NCBI RefSeq assembly: GCF_000246895.1
Contig: NZ_BAEV01000016.1
Coordinates: 1-49,298, forward strand
Source of the DNA: Clostridium arbusti SL206
GTDB lineage: Bacteria > Bacillota > Clostridia > Clostridiales > Clostridiaceae
DNA: 49,298 nt
Direction of reading: 5' to 3'
A program made the translations under genes and the position numbers. This document shows, in pieces, positions 24,673 through 34,052 of the stretch (positions are counted from its first letter, which is position 1; each line of letters starts with the position of its first letter). The notes beneath the pieces were generated by a model, which worked only from the letters and a program-made list of their open reading frames with translations, ran no database searches and had not been told where the DNA came from.

Positions 24673-26436
24673 CTATATAAATAAGCTACCAATTCTATAT
24701 ATTATAAAGGATATAATCCAAGCTAAAGATATTTGATAAACTATGGAGAAGATAGTCATCTTACTTCCATATTCCTTTTTCATAGTTCCTAAAGCTGATA
24801 TACAAGGAGGATATAATAATACAAATACTAGAAAAGCATAAGCACTAATTGGCGTAAATAATTTTGGAAGTAATTCTGATAAATTTGCACCATATAATAC
24901 TCCCATAGTACTTACAACTACTTCCTTCGCACCTAAGCCGCTTATAAGTGCAACAGAATTTTGCCATGTTCCAAAGCCTAAAGGTTTGAATATTGGAGCA
25001 AGTATATGGCCCACACTAGCAAGAAAGCTTGATTCTATATCTACCTTACCGGTTAGACCAAAATTTGATAGTACCCATATTATTACCGATATAGAGAATA
25101 TTATTGTTCCTGCTTTTTTCACGAATCCCTTACCCTTATCCCAGGTATGAAGTAGAAGACTTCTTAATTCCGGTATTTTATACTCAGGAAGTTCTATTAT
25201 TAAAGGTTCCTCATCTTTTTTGAATAAAGTACTTTTAAATAACAATCCTATTATAAATGCTATTATAATTCCTAATAAATATAGAGATCCTATTACGAGA
25301 CCTTGATGTTTTGGAAAAAAAGCAGCTGTAAGTAGTGCGTAAATAGGCAATCTAGCATTGCAAGACATAAGTGGTATTAATAATGCAGTAAGTTTTCTGT
25401 CTTTTTCACTTTCAAGAGTTCTTGCAGACATTATAGCTGGAACACTGCAACCAAAACCTATGACAACTGGTATAAAAGCTTTACCTGATAATCCCATCTT
25501 TCTCATTATATTATCCATTAAAAATGCAGTTCTCGCCATATAACCGCTGTCTTCTAAAATAGATATACAGAAGAATAGTGTAAGTATTATTGGAAGGAAT
25601 ACTATAACTGAACCAACTCCACCAACTATTCCATCTATTAACAGTGAACTGAACCAAGGACTAGATGAAGCTAGCAATGAATGAAGTAATGGAATTAAAG
25701 AATCATTTACCAAACCATCAAGTAAATCTTGAAGCGGTTGTCCAACCCAAGAAAAGGTAATTTTAAAAATTAAACATATAATTCCTATAAAAATTGGATA
25801 AGCTAAAATTTTATTTAAAAGTATATTATCTATCTTTTCTGTAGCAGATTTTTTGATTTCTGATGATTGTTCTGCGCACTTATTTAGTATAGATTCTATA
25901 TAATTATAGGTTTCTTTTTCAGATTTAAAATCATAATTATTTTCATCAATTGATTTTGAAAAATTACCTTGTACTAGTAAATCTACAACTTTGTCTATGT
26001 CCTTATGTTTTGAAGCGACTATAGGTATTACTGTTACATTGAGTTCCTGTGATAATTTCTCATAGTCTATATTAAAGCCTTTTTTTATAGCTACATCAAT
26101 CATATTTAAAACTAATATTATAGGTTTTTTAAATTTTTTTAATTGCATTGTAAGATATAAATTTCTATCAAGATTAGAAGCATCAACTATATTTACAATT
26201 ACATCTACATTGTCATTTAATAAAAAATTCTTTGAAACTTTTTCTTCATTAGAATAGGTATCCATAGCATATATACCAGGCAAATCAACTATTTTAATAG
26301 ATTTATTTAAGAAACCTTCTTTTTTTTCAACGGTTACTCCAGCCCAGTTACCAACATATTGATTTGAACCAGTAAGAAAATTAAATAAAGTAGTTTTACC
26401 TACGTTAGGATTACCAACAAGTGCAGCAGTTAACAT
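24673..26436 (-). CDS. feoB: Ferrous iron transport protein B
   Basis: A 587-residue Fe(II) transporter. The N-terminal GTPase has G1 GNPNVGKT, a G2 Thr in NWAGVTVEKKEG, G3 DLPGIY, G4 NMID and G5 ASK (residues 8 to about 140). A helical GDI-type spacer follows, then the membrane part from about residue 215 with two Gate regions. GFGCSVPAIMSARTLES carries the conserved pore Cys and GLGAKEVVVSTMGVLYG is the second. It is shorter than the roughly 700-770-residue proteobacterial forms but normal for clostridia. GGGGAGG precedes its ATG. Its start lies one base beyond the feoA stop, so the two are coupled. Confidence 0.95.
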   Translation of the reverse strand: MLTAALVGNPNVGKTTLFNFLTGSNQYVGNWAGVTVEKKEGFLNKSIKIVDLPGIYAMDTYSNEEKVSKNFLLNDNVDVIVNIVDASNLDRNLYLTMQLKKFKKPIILVLNMIDVAIKKGFNIDYEKLSQELNVTVIPIVASKHKDIDKVVDLLVQGNFSKSIDENNYDFKSEKETYNYIESILNKCAEQSSEIKKSATEKIDNILLNKILAYPIFIGIICLIFKITFSWVGQPLQDLLDGLVNDSLIPLLHSLLASSSPWFSSLLIDGIVGGVGSVIVFLPIILTLFFCISILEDSGYMARTAFLMDNIMRKMGLSGKAFIPVVIGFGCSVPAIMSARTLESEKDRKLTALLIPLMSCNARLPIYALLTAAFFPKHQGLVIGSLYLLGIIIAFIIGLLFKSTLFKKDEEPLIIELPEYKIPELRSLLLHTWDKGKGFVKKAGTIIFSISVIIWVLSNFGLTGKVDIESSFLASVGHILAPIFKPLGFGTWQNSVALISGLGAKEVVVSTMGVLYGANLSELLPKLFTPISAYAFLVFVLLYPPCISALGTMKKEYGSKMTIFSIVYQISLAWIISFIIYRIGSLFI

Positions 26437-26437
26437 T

Positions 26438-26662
26438 TTATGCCTCCCCTAAGGAAATGTTTTTTGCATCGTTTTTTCTGATTGCAATATTAAAGCCTCT
26501 AACATGGATTACAAGGGGATCTCCAAAAGGAGCAGAGGTTTTCATTTTTACTTCAGTGCCTTCAATAAATCCTAAAGCAAATAATCTTTTTGCCAATCTT
26601 TCATCTCCAGATATATCTTTTATAATACCTTTTTCGCCGGGTTTTAAATCAAATAGACTCAT
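26438..26662 (-). CDS. feoA: Ferrous iron transport protein A
   Basis: A 74-residue SH3-like cytoplasmic protein that assists FeoB. It begins MSLFDLKPGEKGIIKDISGD, with LAKRLFALGFIEGTEVKMKT and APFGDPLVIHVRGFNIAIRKNDA, the complete FeoA pattern. GGGAGG precedes ATG. It is the first gene of the operon, directly behind a Fur-like box, and overlaps the ribosome-binding region of feoB. Confidence 0.95.
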   Translation of the reverse strand: MSLFDLKPGEKGIIKDISGDERLAKRLFALGFIEGTEVKMKTSAPFGDPLVIHVRGFNIAIRKNDAKNISLGEA

Positions 26663-26678
26663 ATTAATACCTCCCTAA

Positions 26679-26697
26679 ATGAAAATCATTATCATTT
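26679..26697 (-). promoter_or_regulatory. Fur box upstream of feoA
   Basis: Read on the minus strand, AATGATAATGATTTTCATT contains GATAATGATTTTCATT, a close match to the Fur consensus. It lies 17 bases before the feoA start, so it would sit over the promoter/start region and repress under iron sufficiency. Confidence 0.75.
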
Positions 26698-26818
26698 GTA
26701 AATATATATTATCATGTCTTTACTAAAATGTCAATGGTAAATGGGAATAAAGATCATTTAGAGTGAATTAAGTTAATAATTTTGGTAAATAATATAGAAA
26801 CAAATTTTATTTACACTA

Positions 26819-26847
26819 TTGACAAAGTAAATTTTATATTCTATTAT
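26819..26847 (+). promoter_or_regulatory. Sigma-A promoter for the proS T-box leader
   Basis: TTGACA (26819-26824), a 17-bp spacer and TATTAT (26842-26847). Confidence 0.75.
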
Positions 26848-26859
26848 TTAAGTTAGCTT

Positions 26860-27110
26860 AATACTAAAATTAAAGACTAAGAAGAGGAATAGTAAAAATA
26901 TAAGTTCTTTAAAAGAGAGGGAATGTAAGCTGAAAAATTCCTTAAGGAGCCATTTTGAACCTGCCTTTGAGTTCTGCACTGATATTAGGTTGCAGCGGTT
27001 AATTATCGTTAAAAAGTAAGAGTGAGTATTTTTAATTAATTTATTAATTAGGGTGGTACCGCCGATATAGTCTCGGTCCCTTTTGGGGATTTGGGGCTTT
27101 TTTTATTTAT
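26860..27110 (+). promoter_or_regulatory. Proline T-box leader of proS
   Basis: A GA-motif region near 26875-26890 and distal stem I around GAGAGGGAATGTAAGCTGAA lead to a specifier region GAACCTGCCTTTG. CCT (Pro) occurs at 26960-26962 and again at 26964-26966. The T-box AGGGTGGTACCGCC is at 27050-27063, followed by a terminator hairpin ending in GGGGCTTTTTTT. Uncharged tRNA-Pro would stabilise the antiterminator and allow proS expression. The Pro codons match the downstream gene. Confidence 0.9.
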
Positions 27111-27212
27111 ATTAGTACTTCTTTTTTATTAAAAGTGAAATAGTGTGTATTTAGTTCAATCAGTAGATAAATACTGTAATAATTAAAGCAATTAGCAGGA
27201 GGAGAAAATTTT

Positions 27213-28652
27213 ATGTCAAGAAATAATAATAAAAGAGTTGAGCAAATCACTTCTATGGATGAGGATTTTGCACAGTGGTATACAGACATTGTTAAAAAGG
27301 CAGAGCTTGTAGATTACTCTAGTGTTAAGGGATGCGTTATTCTTAGACCTTATGCTTATGCCATCTGGGAAAACATCCAAAAGTATTTAGATGGAAAGTT
27401 TAAAGAAAAAGGTCATGAAAATGTGTATATGCCACTTCTTATTCCAGAAAGTTTACTTCAAAAGGAAAAAGATCATGTAGAGGGATTTGCTCCAGAAGTA
27501 GCTTGGGTTACTCAAGGTGGAAATGATCAGCTTACAGAAAAATTATGCGTTCGTCCAACTTCAGAAACATTATTCTGTGAACACTATGCTAAGATAGTTC
27601 AGTCCTATAAGGATTTACCAAAGCTATATAACCAGTGGTGTTCTGTAGTAAGATGGGAAAAGACTACAAGACCTTTTCTAAGAACTACTGAATTTCTATG
27701 GCAGGAAGGTCATACAATACATGCTACAAAGGAAGAGGCAGAGGCAGAAACTATACAAATGCTAAATATCTATGCAGATTTCTGTGAAAATATGCTTGCT
27801 ATACCAGTAGTTAAGGGTAGAAAAACTGAAAAGGAAAAGTTTGCAGGGGCAGAAGCCACTTATACCATTGAGTCATTAATGCATGATGGTAAAGCACTTC
27901 AATCTGGAACTTCTCATTTCTTTGGTCAAAACTTTGCAAAGGCCTTTGGAATACAGTTTGCAGATAAAAATGAAAAGCTTGAGTATGTAAACCAGACTTC
28001 ATGGGGTATGACTACACGTATAATTGGAGCAATTATCATGGTACATGGTGATGACGAAGGTTTAAAGATGCCACCAAGAATAGCACCAACTCAAGTTATA
28101 ATAGTGCCAGTAGCTCAGCATAAGGCTGGAGTTATTGAAAAGGCAACTGAATTAAAAGATAGAATATCTAAAGTGGCTAGAGTTAAGATGGATATTAGTG
28201 ATAAGACTCCAGGCTGGAAGTTTAGTGAATATGAAATGAAGGGTATTCCAGTAAGACTAGAAGTTGGACCTAAAGATATAGAGAAAAATCAGGTAGTACT
28301 TGTTAGACGCGATACTAGAGAAAAAATATTTGTACCAATGGATGAATTGGAAACAAAGATACCAGAACTTTTAGAGGATATACACAATTCTATGCTGGCA
28401 GCTGCTACAAAGGCAAGAGAAGAAAAAACTAGTACAGCAACTACCATGGAAGAGTTTAATGATAAGGTTGAAAATAAAACTGGATTTGTTAAGGCTATGT
28501 GGTGCGGCGACAAAGAATGTGAAGATAAGATAAAGGAAGTTACAGGAGCTACTTCAAGGTGTATACCTTTTGAGCAAGAGGAACTTTCAGGTACTTGTGT
28601 ATGCTGTGGTAAAAAGGCTAAGCACATGGTATATTGGGGAAGAGCATATTAA
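27213..28652 (+). CDS. proS: Prolyl-tRNA synthetase (archaeal/eukaryal-type)
   Basis: A 479-residue class II synthetase charging tRNA-Pro. It is the short form without the bacterial editing insert. Class II motifs: motif 1 near [20 protein letters not shown] (about residues 45-65), motif 2 around [20 protein letters not shown], motif 3 near the [14 protein letters not shown] region. The C-terminal extension carries cysteines ([15 protein letters not shown], then [20 protein letters not shown]), matching the zinc-binding end of this subtype. AGGAGGAG precedes ATG 27213. The Pro T-box leader above controls it. Confidence 0.95.
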   Translation: MSRNNNKRVEQITSMDEDFAQWYTDIVKKAELVDYSSVKGCVILRPYAYAIWENIQKYLDGKFKEKGHENVYMPLLIPESLLQKEKDHVEGFAPEVAWVTQGGNDQLTEKLCVRPTSETLFCEHYAKIVQSYKDLPKLYNQWCSVVRWEKTTRPFLRTTEFLWQEGHTIHATKEEAEAETIQMLNIYADFCENMLAIPVVKGRKTEKEKFAGAEATYTIESLMHDGKALQSGTSHFFGQNFAKAFGIQFADKNEKLEYVNQTSWGMTTRIIGAIIMVHGDDEGLKMPPRIAPTQVIIVPVAQHKAGVIEKATELKDRISKVARVKMDISDKTPGWKFSEYEMKGIPVRLEVGPKDIEKNQVVLVRRDTREKIFVPMDELETKIPELLEDIHNSMLAAATKAREEKTSTATTMEEFNDKVENKTGFVKAMWCGDKECEDKIKEVTGATSRCIPFEQEELSGTCVCCGKKAKHMVYWGRAY

Positions 28653-28702
28653 TTAAAATATTAAAAGGGGGAAGGGTGCTACTGCATAGGTAGATACCCA
28701 TA

Positions 28703-29350
28703 ATGATTATGGATGAAAATAGTATATGGTTAATGGAGCAAAAGATTAAGAGAACTATTGAAAGCTTAGAAAAAAACAACATGGAAGGCTATTATGCTAA
28801 AGATGAAAAAGAAGTATTAGATATAGTTAAGAAACTTGTAAATAAGGGAGAAAGCGTTTCAGTAGGTGGATCTGAAACACTTTTTCAAACTGGTGTTATT
28901 GATTTTTTAAGAAATGGTGATTTTGAATTTTTAGACAGATATAAGCCAGGTTTAACTCGTAAAGAAGTAGTGGCTATATTTAAAAAGAGTTTTCTAACTG
29001 ACACTTATCTTGTAAGCAGTAATGCAATAACAGAAAATGGAGAACTCTATAATGTAGATGGTAATGGAAATAGAGTTGCAGCAATGTTATACGGACCAGA
29101 TAAGGTTATTGTAATAGTTGGAAAGAATAAAATTGTTAAAAATTTAGATGAAGCAATTCAAAGAAATAGAGAGTATGCTGCTCCAGCTAACTGCAAAAGA
29201 TTAGATAGAAAAACTCCATGTACAAAGGTTGGATATTGTATGGATTGTAAAAGTGAAGAAAGAATTTGTAATGAATATACTCTTATAAGAAGACAAGGGA
29301 CCAAGGGAAGAATAAAGGTAATAATTGTAGGAAAAGAATTAGGATATTAA
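28703..29350 (+). CDS. LUD domain-containing protein
   Basis: A 215-residue protein of the LUD (LutB/LutC, former DUF162) family. Visible marks are VSVGGSETLFQTGVIDFL, SSNAITENGELYNVDGNGNR and MLYGPDKVIVIVGKNKIVK, the ligand-binding core of the LUD fold. The C-terminal part carries five or more cysteines (CKRLDRKTPC, GYCMDCKSEERICNEY) that could bind an Fe-S cluster or zinc, unlike LutC. Lactate utilisation partners are absent, so the usual label 'lactate utilization protein' is not supported. The start has a weak ribosome site; ATG 28703 or 28709 are both possible. A small frame follows by two bases. Confidence 0.8.
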   Translation: MIMDENSIWLMEQKIKRTIESLEKNNMEGYYAKDEKEVLDIVKKLVNKGESVSVGGSETLFQTGVIDFLRNGDFEFLDRYKPGLTRKEVVAIFKKSFLTDTYLVSSNAITENGELYNVDGNGNRVAAMLYGPDKVIVIVGKNKIVKNLDEAIQRNREYAAPANCKRLDRKTPCTKVGYCMDCKSEERICNEYTLIRRQGTKGRIKVIIVGKELGY

Positions 29351-29352
29351 TT

Positions 29353-29514
29353 ATGAAGGATACTGTTACTTATTCACTTATTGAGGAGCATGTAAACTCT
29401 AATCAATATTATATGGATATAGCAGATTTAGCAGATAAAGTTCTGCTAAATGGAAAATCAAGTATATATTCAGTTATAGCGGCTTCAAAATTACAGCATG
29501 ATATGATCGGATAA
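29353..29514 (+). CDS. Small protein of unknown function, downstream of the LUD gene
   Basis: A 53-residue frame starting two bases after the LUD-gene stop: MKDTVTYSLIEEHVNSNQ opens it, then YYMDIADLADKVLLNGKSS, ending KLQHDMIG. It is acidic with no membrane segment. TTAGGA lies 9 bases upstream of ATG. Its tight position before a strong terminator supports it as a real, coupled gene. It may alternatively be the N-terminal remnant of a longer protein. I do not recognise the family. Confidence 0.5.
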   Translation: MKDTVTYSLIEEHVNSNQYYMDIADLADKVLLNGKSSIYSVIAASKLQHDMIG

Positions 29515-29534
29515 AAAAAATATAGATTTATAAG

Positions 29535-29577
29535 AATAAGAGTAGTGATAAATCAACCTTTTATCACTACTCTTATT
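29535..29577. terminator. Bidirectional terminator between the LUD operon and the GerMN gene
   Basis: AATAAGAGTAGTGATAAA pairs over 18 bp with its complement at 29560-29577. The flanks are A/T runs on both strands, between convergent genes. Confidence 0.85.
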
Positions 29578-29610
29578 TACATAAAAAGATATATCAATAT
29601 TGTTTTCAGG

Positions 29611-30732
29611 CTACTTTACTTCAACAGCATTATTATAGTTTACTTTAAAATTTTCACCTTTTTTCATTAAAATATGGCCTGAAGAATATTCTTTTCCATC
29701 TACAGTTAATTTAACATGTGCTACATTAAAGTAGTTTCCAAGGGTATTAACAACACTTGTAAGTATTCCGTTTTCCATTGAAGTACCAGCATTCATTTCT
29801 GTAATAAATTCTTTTGAAAAATCTACATATACAACCTTTTGTACATCATTTAAATATAATTTATTTATTTTTGTATTAGCACTCATTAAAGGTTGTGTAC
29901 CACTTATTAAGGTTTTTCTAAAATTATCTTGGAAAATATTCTTTATATCATCGTTGGTTTTTAGATTAATTGTATTTCTTTTAAACATAATTGCTACATC
30001 TGTGTCTGTCATTTTAGGATAATAAAATTTTATAGTTTGAGTTACATTAGAATTAGGTATACTCTTTTTTAAAGATGTAGTAACTGTAGAACCTTCAGAA
30101 GTAAATATAGTTTTTACTAGACCATTATTGATTGAATAATAATCTTTAACAGTAGAATTACTACTGGTTGTAGTAACCTCTAAAGCTTTGTATTTACCAG
30201 AAGGGGTATCTACAGCAACATCTGTTCCAGTTATAGATCTCTTTCTTCCATCTGAGAGAGTCCAACTAGTACCTTTTTGTAAAGGTTCTTTTAAAAGTAC
30301 TTCATTAGCATTGCTTTGCAAAGAAGTTAAATCATCTCTATAATAAAATTCTCCTCTAGAATATACTAATTTAAGTTCACCATTTTCATACTGAAGAACT
30401 TGCCCCATGGTAGTACCTGCATTTATAGATCTAAGTTGAATTTTGTTACCTTTTATAAAATCTACATACACATCTTTAGAAGCATATTCATTGCCACTGC
30501 CAGCATAACTTAATCTCAAGTTTTCCTTAAAAGGATAGTAATTTTTTATAGTATAGTTTGTTTTTGGTGTAGCATTATTACTAACATTATTTTGAGTATT
30601 TTTATTGGTTATACTATTGGAATTTGTGTTATTAACGATATTAGTTATTTTATTACAACTAGTAAATAAAATAGCTGAAACTGCAAGTATAAGGAAAATT
30701 GAGAGGTTAAAAGTAGTTTTATATTTTTTCAT
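29611..30732 (-). CDS. GerMN-domain lipoprotein
   Basis: A 373-residue secreted lipoprotein. The signal peptide has lipobox LFTSC (Cys about residue 26), then an Asn/Thr/Ser-rich linker (about residues 27-65) and a first beta-rich domain (about residues 66-225, from YYPFKENLRLSYAGSGNEYA). The C-terminal GerMN domain (about 232-365) reads TIKFYYPKMTDTDVAI, NKLYLNDVQKVVYVDFSKEF and GILTSVVNTLGNYFNVAHVKL. GerM-like proteins act in sporulation and germination and may shape a ring or peptidoglycan complex at the forespore membrane. ATG 30732 is chosen with GGAGGAG; the longer form starts within it. It is monocistronic. Confidence 0.82.
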   Translation of the reverse strand: MKKYKTTFNLSIFLILAVSAILFTSCNKITNIVNNTNSNSITNKNTQNNVSNNATPKTNYTIKNYYPFKENLRLSYAGSGNEYASKDVYVDFIKGNKIQLRSINAGTTMGQVLQYENGELKLVYSRGEFYYRDDLTSLQSNANEVLLKEPLQKGTSWTLSDGRKRSITGTDVAVDTPSGKYKALEVTTTSSNSTVKDYYSINNGLVKTIFTSEGSTVTTSLKKSIPNSNVTQTIKFYYPKMTDTDVAIMFKRNTINLKTNDDIKNIFQDNFRKTLISGTQPLMSANTKINKLYLNDVQKVVYVDFSKEFITEMNAGTSMENGILTSVVNTLGNYFNVAHVKLTVDGKEYSSGHILMKKGENFKVNYNNAVEVK

Positions 30733-30959
30733 GTAAAACTCCTCCAATCTAACATTTATTTATATGAATAGTATATCACAATATAGATATTATTAGAAAT
30801 AGGATAAGGAAATTCTGAAAGTTAAATAAGTATGATGAGATTATTTAGAAAATATAAAATGCATAGTCAAAGACAAGATTATTTTAAATATGGAATAAGC
30901 AACCTTACCACACTTTCTACAAGTTCTAGTAAAAGTAGATTAAAATTGGAGTGTTAAAT

Positions 30960-31121
30960 ATGCTGAAGTATAAGATTTGCATCTTGAGAGGAAAACTACA
31001 TTTGTTAATTTTAGAAGATGCTGATTATGGAGAAATATTAAAATTAAGCCAAGAACTAGATGAGGTAATAGTAAAATTTACATATGAAAAATTATATGAT
31101 ATATCTTCACAAGAAAAATAG
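30960..31121 (+). CDS. Spo0E-family aspartyl-phosphate phosphatase
   Basis: A 53-residue protein. The signature LSQELDEVIVKFTY (about residues 29-42) is the SQELD motif of Spo0E-like phosphatases, which remove phosphate from Spo0A-P and so delay sporulation. Size and two-helix pattern are typical. GGAG at 30948-30951 is well spaced to ATG 30960. It is convergent with thrC, with a shared hairpin downstream. The 30748-30959 stretch before it holds no gene. Spo0A being the target is from the family, not shown here. Confidence 0.88.
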   Translation: MLKYKICILRGKLHLLILEDADYGEILKLSQELDEVIVKFTYEKLYDISSQEK

Positions 31122-31126
31122 AATGA

Positions 31127-31165
31127 AAAAAATACGTTAACTGGATAAACAGCTAACGTATTTTT
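31127..31165. terminator. Bidirectional terminator between spo0E and thrC
   Basis: AAAAATACGTTA pairs with TAACGTATTTTT around a 14-base loop, between convergent genes. A and T runs are suitable on both strands. Confidence 0.85.
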
Positions 31166-31177
31166 GGATAATAATTA

Positions 31178-32671
31178 TTACTTGATTTTTAAAAAGTCTA
31201 AAACTATATTTTTAATATCTTTTTTATCACAAACAGTATTGTGTACCTGTGGTTTAGTATCAATATCTTTAATACCATTAGGGATAGGATAATTTGTTAT
31301 TTTACTCAATTCTTTTATTAATTCAAATTCATCTACACCATTATATTTTTTATCTATAGAACTCATTACAGCCTTAGGGAATTTAAAAGGACTTGCAGTA
31401 GATAATATTACTGTTTTTGTATGGTCATTAGTATCAGCTTTATACTTTTTATACACTGAGTAAGCAACTGCAGTATGAGTATCTATAGCTTCCTTGTGAG
31501 TTTTATAAAGATCTGTAATAACATCACAAGTTTCAGCTTCAGAAGCATATCCGGCATAGAAGTCCTTAAGTTTGTTTTTCATGTCTTCATCTATGGAGTA
31601 TTCACCTTTAGTTGATAAAGCTTCCATTAAAGCATTTACTTTCTCTGGATTTTCGCCACTTATAAAATAAAGAAGTCTTTCTAGATTACTTGAAACTAGT
31701 ATATCCATAGAAGGAGAATTAGTAACATAGAAGTCCCTGTTTCTATCGTATTTCCCTGTGTTTATGAAGTCAGATAATACCTTGTTTTTATTTGAAGCAC
31801 ATATCAATTTATCAAGAGGAAGTCCCATGGATTTAGCAAAATATCCTGCAAGAATATCACCAAAGTTACCAGTAGGAACTACTACATTTATTTTATCACC
31901 TTCACTTATTTCACCTTTTCTATATAAGTCTAAATAAGCTGAGAAATAGTATACCACTTGAGGAATAAGTCTTCCAATATTGATTGAATTTGCAGAAGAG
32001 AACATAAATCCCTTTTCGTCAAGTTGTTCTCTTATTTTATTATTAGTAAAGATTTCTTTGACAGCTTTCTGAGCATCATCAAAATTACCTTTTATAGCTA
32101 CTACGAAAGTATTATTACCATCATGAGTTGTCATTTGAAGCTTTTGAACTATACTAACACCAACTTCAGGATAGAATACTATTATCTTGGTTCCTTCCAC
32201 ATTATTAAAACCTTGTAGAGCTGCTTTTCCTGTATCTCCAGAAGTTGCAGTAAGGATTAAGATTTCTTTATCTATACCTTGCTTTTTTACAGAAGTTTTT
32301 AATAAATGAGGCAAAATAGATAATGCTACGTCCTTAAAAGCTAGAGTAGGGCCGTGGTGAAGTTCAAGAAAGAAGTCATCACCAATTTTTTTCACTGGGG
32401 CAATTTCTTTAGTGTCAAATTTATCATCATAAGCCTTATCTATGCAGTTTTTAAGTTCTTCTTCAGTAAAATCAGTAAAAAATTTACTCATTACAGTATA
32501 AGCCAATTCTTTATAATTAAGCTTTGAAAACTCTTTCACATTAAAATCTATTTTAGGGATAATGCTAGGGACGAAAAGACCTCCATCCTCTGCTATTCCT
32601 CTTATTATAGCCTTAGAAGCACTGACTGGTTCTCCTTGGCCTCTTGTACTTTTGTATATTAAATTATCCAA
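31178..32671 (-). CDS. thrC: Threonine synthase
   Basis: A 497-residue PLP enzyme converting O-phosphohomoserine to threonine. The N-terminus IYKSTRGQGEPVSASKAI and IAEDGGLFVP match the long threonine-synthase type. The PLP Lys lies in HHGPTLAFKDVAL (about residue 113), and ATSGDTGKAAL and VVPTGNFGDILAGYFAK bind the phosphate. The start is TTG 32671, because GGAGGAAATATC sits correctly before it and no in-frame ATG lies nearby. It is the last gene of the ACT-thrB-hom-thrC operon, 46 bases after hom. Confidence 0.95.
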   Translation of the reverse strand: MDNLIYKSTRGQGEPVSASKAIIRGIAEDGGLFVPSIIPKIDFNVKEFSKLNYKELAYTVMSKFFTDFTEEELKNCIDKAYDDKFDTKEIAPVKKIGDDFFLELHHGPTLAFKDVALSILPHLLKTSVKKQGIDKEILILTATSGDTGKAALQGFNNVEGTKIIVFYPEVGVSIVQKLQMTTHDGNNTFVVAIKGNFDDAQKAVKEIFTNNKIREQLDEKGFMFSSANSINIGRLIPQVVYYFSAYLDLYRKGEISEGDKINVVVPTGNFGDILAGYFAKSMGLPLDKLICASNKNKVLSDFINTGKYDRNRDFYVTNSPSMDILVSSNLERLLYFISGENPEKVNALMEALSTKGEYSIDEDMKNKLKDFYAGYASEAETCDVITDLYKTHKEAIDTHTAVAYSVYKKYKADTNDHTKTVILSTASPFKFPKAVMSSIDKKYNGVDEFELIKELSKITNYPIPNGIKDIDTKPQVHNTVCDKKDIKNIVLDFLKIK

Positions 32672-32717
32672 GATATTTCCTCCTTAATATTTGCTTTCAG
32701 ATACAACATTACATGTC

Positions 32718-34013
32718 TTAAATAAATTTTTCAACTCTTATTAAATTTTTAATTTCATCTACAACTGGAAGTTTTTTTAGGTCTTCTATGGATTTCATAA
32801 TATTTCCTTCTAGTGTATCATGTGTAATGAATACTATACGCACAATATTATTTTTATCCTTTTCACCTTTTTGTATGAAAGAAGAGATACTTACATCATT
32901 TTTCCCTAATATAGTAGAAATTTGACCTAAAACACCACTAACATCTTTTACTGTAAGTCTCAAATAATATCTAGAAGAAAATTCTTCTCTAGGAAGTATA
33001 GTTTTTTTCAAATCAGTATTTTCAACCAATGAAATTGAACGTAATGTCATATCATTTCTTAAGATTGATATTATATCACTGGCAACGGCACTACCTGTTG
33101 GAAGTGATCCAGCACCTCTTCCATAGAACATTAAATCTCCTACAGCATTTCCTTTTATAAGAATAGCATTAAATGAATCATTTACATTTGAAAGTGGGTG
33201 ATTTAATGGAATCATTGTAGGATGAACTCTAAGCTCTAAAGAGTTACCTTTTTCTTTTGCGATTGCTAAAAGTTTAATTGTATATCCAAACTCTTTTGCA
33301 TTCTGGATATCATAAGAAGTGATTTTTGAAATACCTTCTCTATATATATCATTTACATTCACATTTATTCCAAAAGACAATGAAGTTAATATAGCTAACT
33401 TATATACAGCATCGTAAGACTCTATATCTGATGTAGGATCAGCCTCTGCGTATCCTTTTTCTTGAGCTTCTTTAAGAGCTGTTTCAAAGTCCATGTTTTC
33501 ATGAGACATTTTAGTTAGGATATAGTTAGTAGTTCCATTTATTATTCCAACAATTTCTTCGATTTTATTTGCTGTAAGGCTTTCTTCAATACCTTTTAAT
33601 ATAGGAATACCACCGGCAACACTACCTTCATAGTAAAAGAGAACGCCTTCTTTTTTCGCAAGGTCTAATAATTCTTTACCTTGAATAGCAATCATTTGTT
33701 TGTTTGCAGTTACTACGTGTTTTTTGTTTTTAATAGCTCTCAATACATAATCAGCAGCAGGGTCAACTCCGCCCATTAACTCAACTATGATCTGGATACT
33801 ATTATCATTTAATATATCTTCAATATTATCAGTTAATACTTCTTTAGGAACATCTATACCTCTATCTTTATTTACATCTTTAACGAGAATCTTAGTTATT
33901 TCTATCTCACAACCAGAACGACGTACTATCTCATCTGTGTTGTTTTTAAATATTTCCCAAACACCTTTACCTACATTTCCTAAACCTAATAAGGCTATTT
34001 TAACTTTATTCAT
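32718..34013 (-). CDS. hom: Homoserine dehydrogenase
   Basis: A 431-residue NAD(P)-dependent enzyme reducing aspartate semialdehyde to homoserine. The N-terminal Rossmann fold has LLGLGNVGKGVWEIF. The catalytic domain has EGSVAGGIPILKGIEESL and GYAEADPTSDIESYDAVYKLAIL (region about residues 188-212). The C-terminal ACT domain (about 350-431) reads YYLRLTVKDVSGVLGQISTIL and senses threonine. AAAGGGGA precedes ATG. It is in the middle of the threonine operon, 39 bases after thrB. Confidence 0.95.
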   Translation of the reverse strand: MNKVKIALLGLGNVGKGVWEIFKNNTDEIVRRSGCEIEITKILVKDVNKDRGIDVPKEVLTDNIEDILNDNSIQIIVELMGGVDPAADYVLRAIKNKKHVVTANKQMIAIQGKELLDLAKKEGVLFYYEGSVAGGIPILKGIEESLTANKIEEIVGIINGTTNYILTKMSHENMDFETALKEAQEKGYAEADPTSDIESYDAVYKLAILTSLSFGINVNVNDIYREGISKITSYDIQNAKEFGYTIKLLAIAKEKGNSLELRVHPTMIPLNHPLSNVNDSFNAILIKGNAVGDLMFYGRGAGSLPTGSAVASDIISILRNDMTLRSISLVENTDLKKTILPREEFSSRYYLRLTVKDVSGVLGQISTILGKNDVSISSFIQKGEKDKNNIVRIVFITHDTLEGNIMKSIEDLKKLPVVDEIKNLIRVEKFI

Positions 34014-34052
34014 ATTATGATTTTCCCCTTTAAATTTATTTTTATTGAATAA

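Noticed and set aside
28703-29350. LutC of a lactate-utilisation operon
   Set aside because: lutA and lutB are absent and the C-terminal cysteine cluster does not fit LutC.
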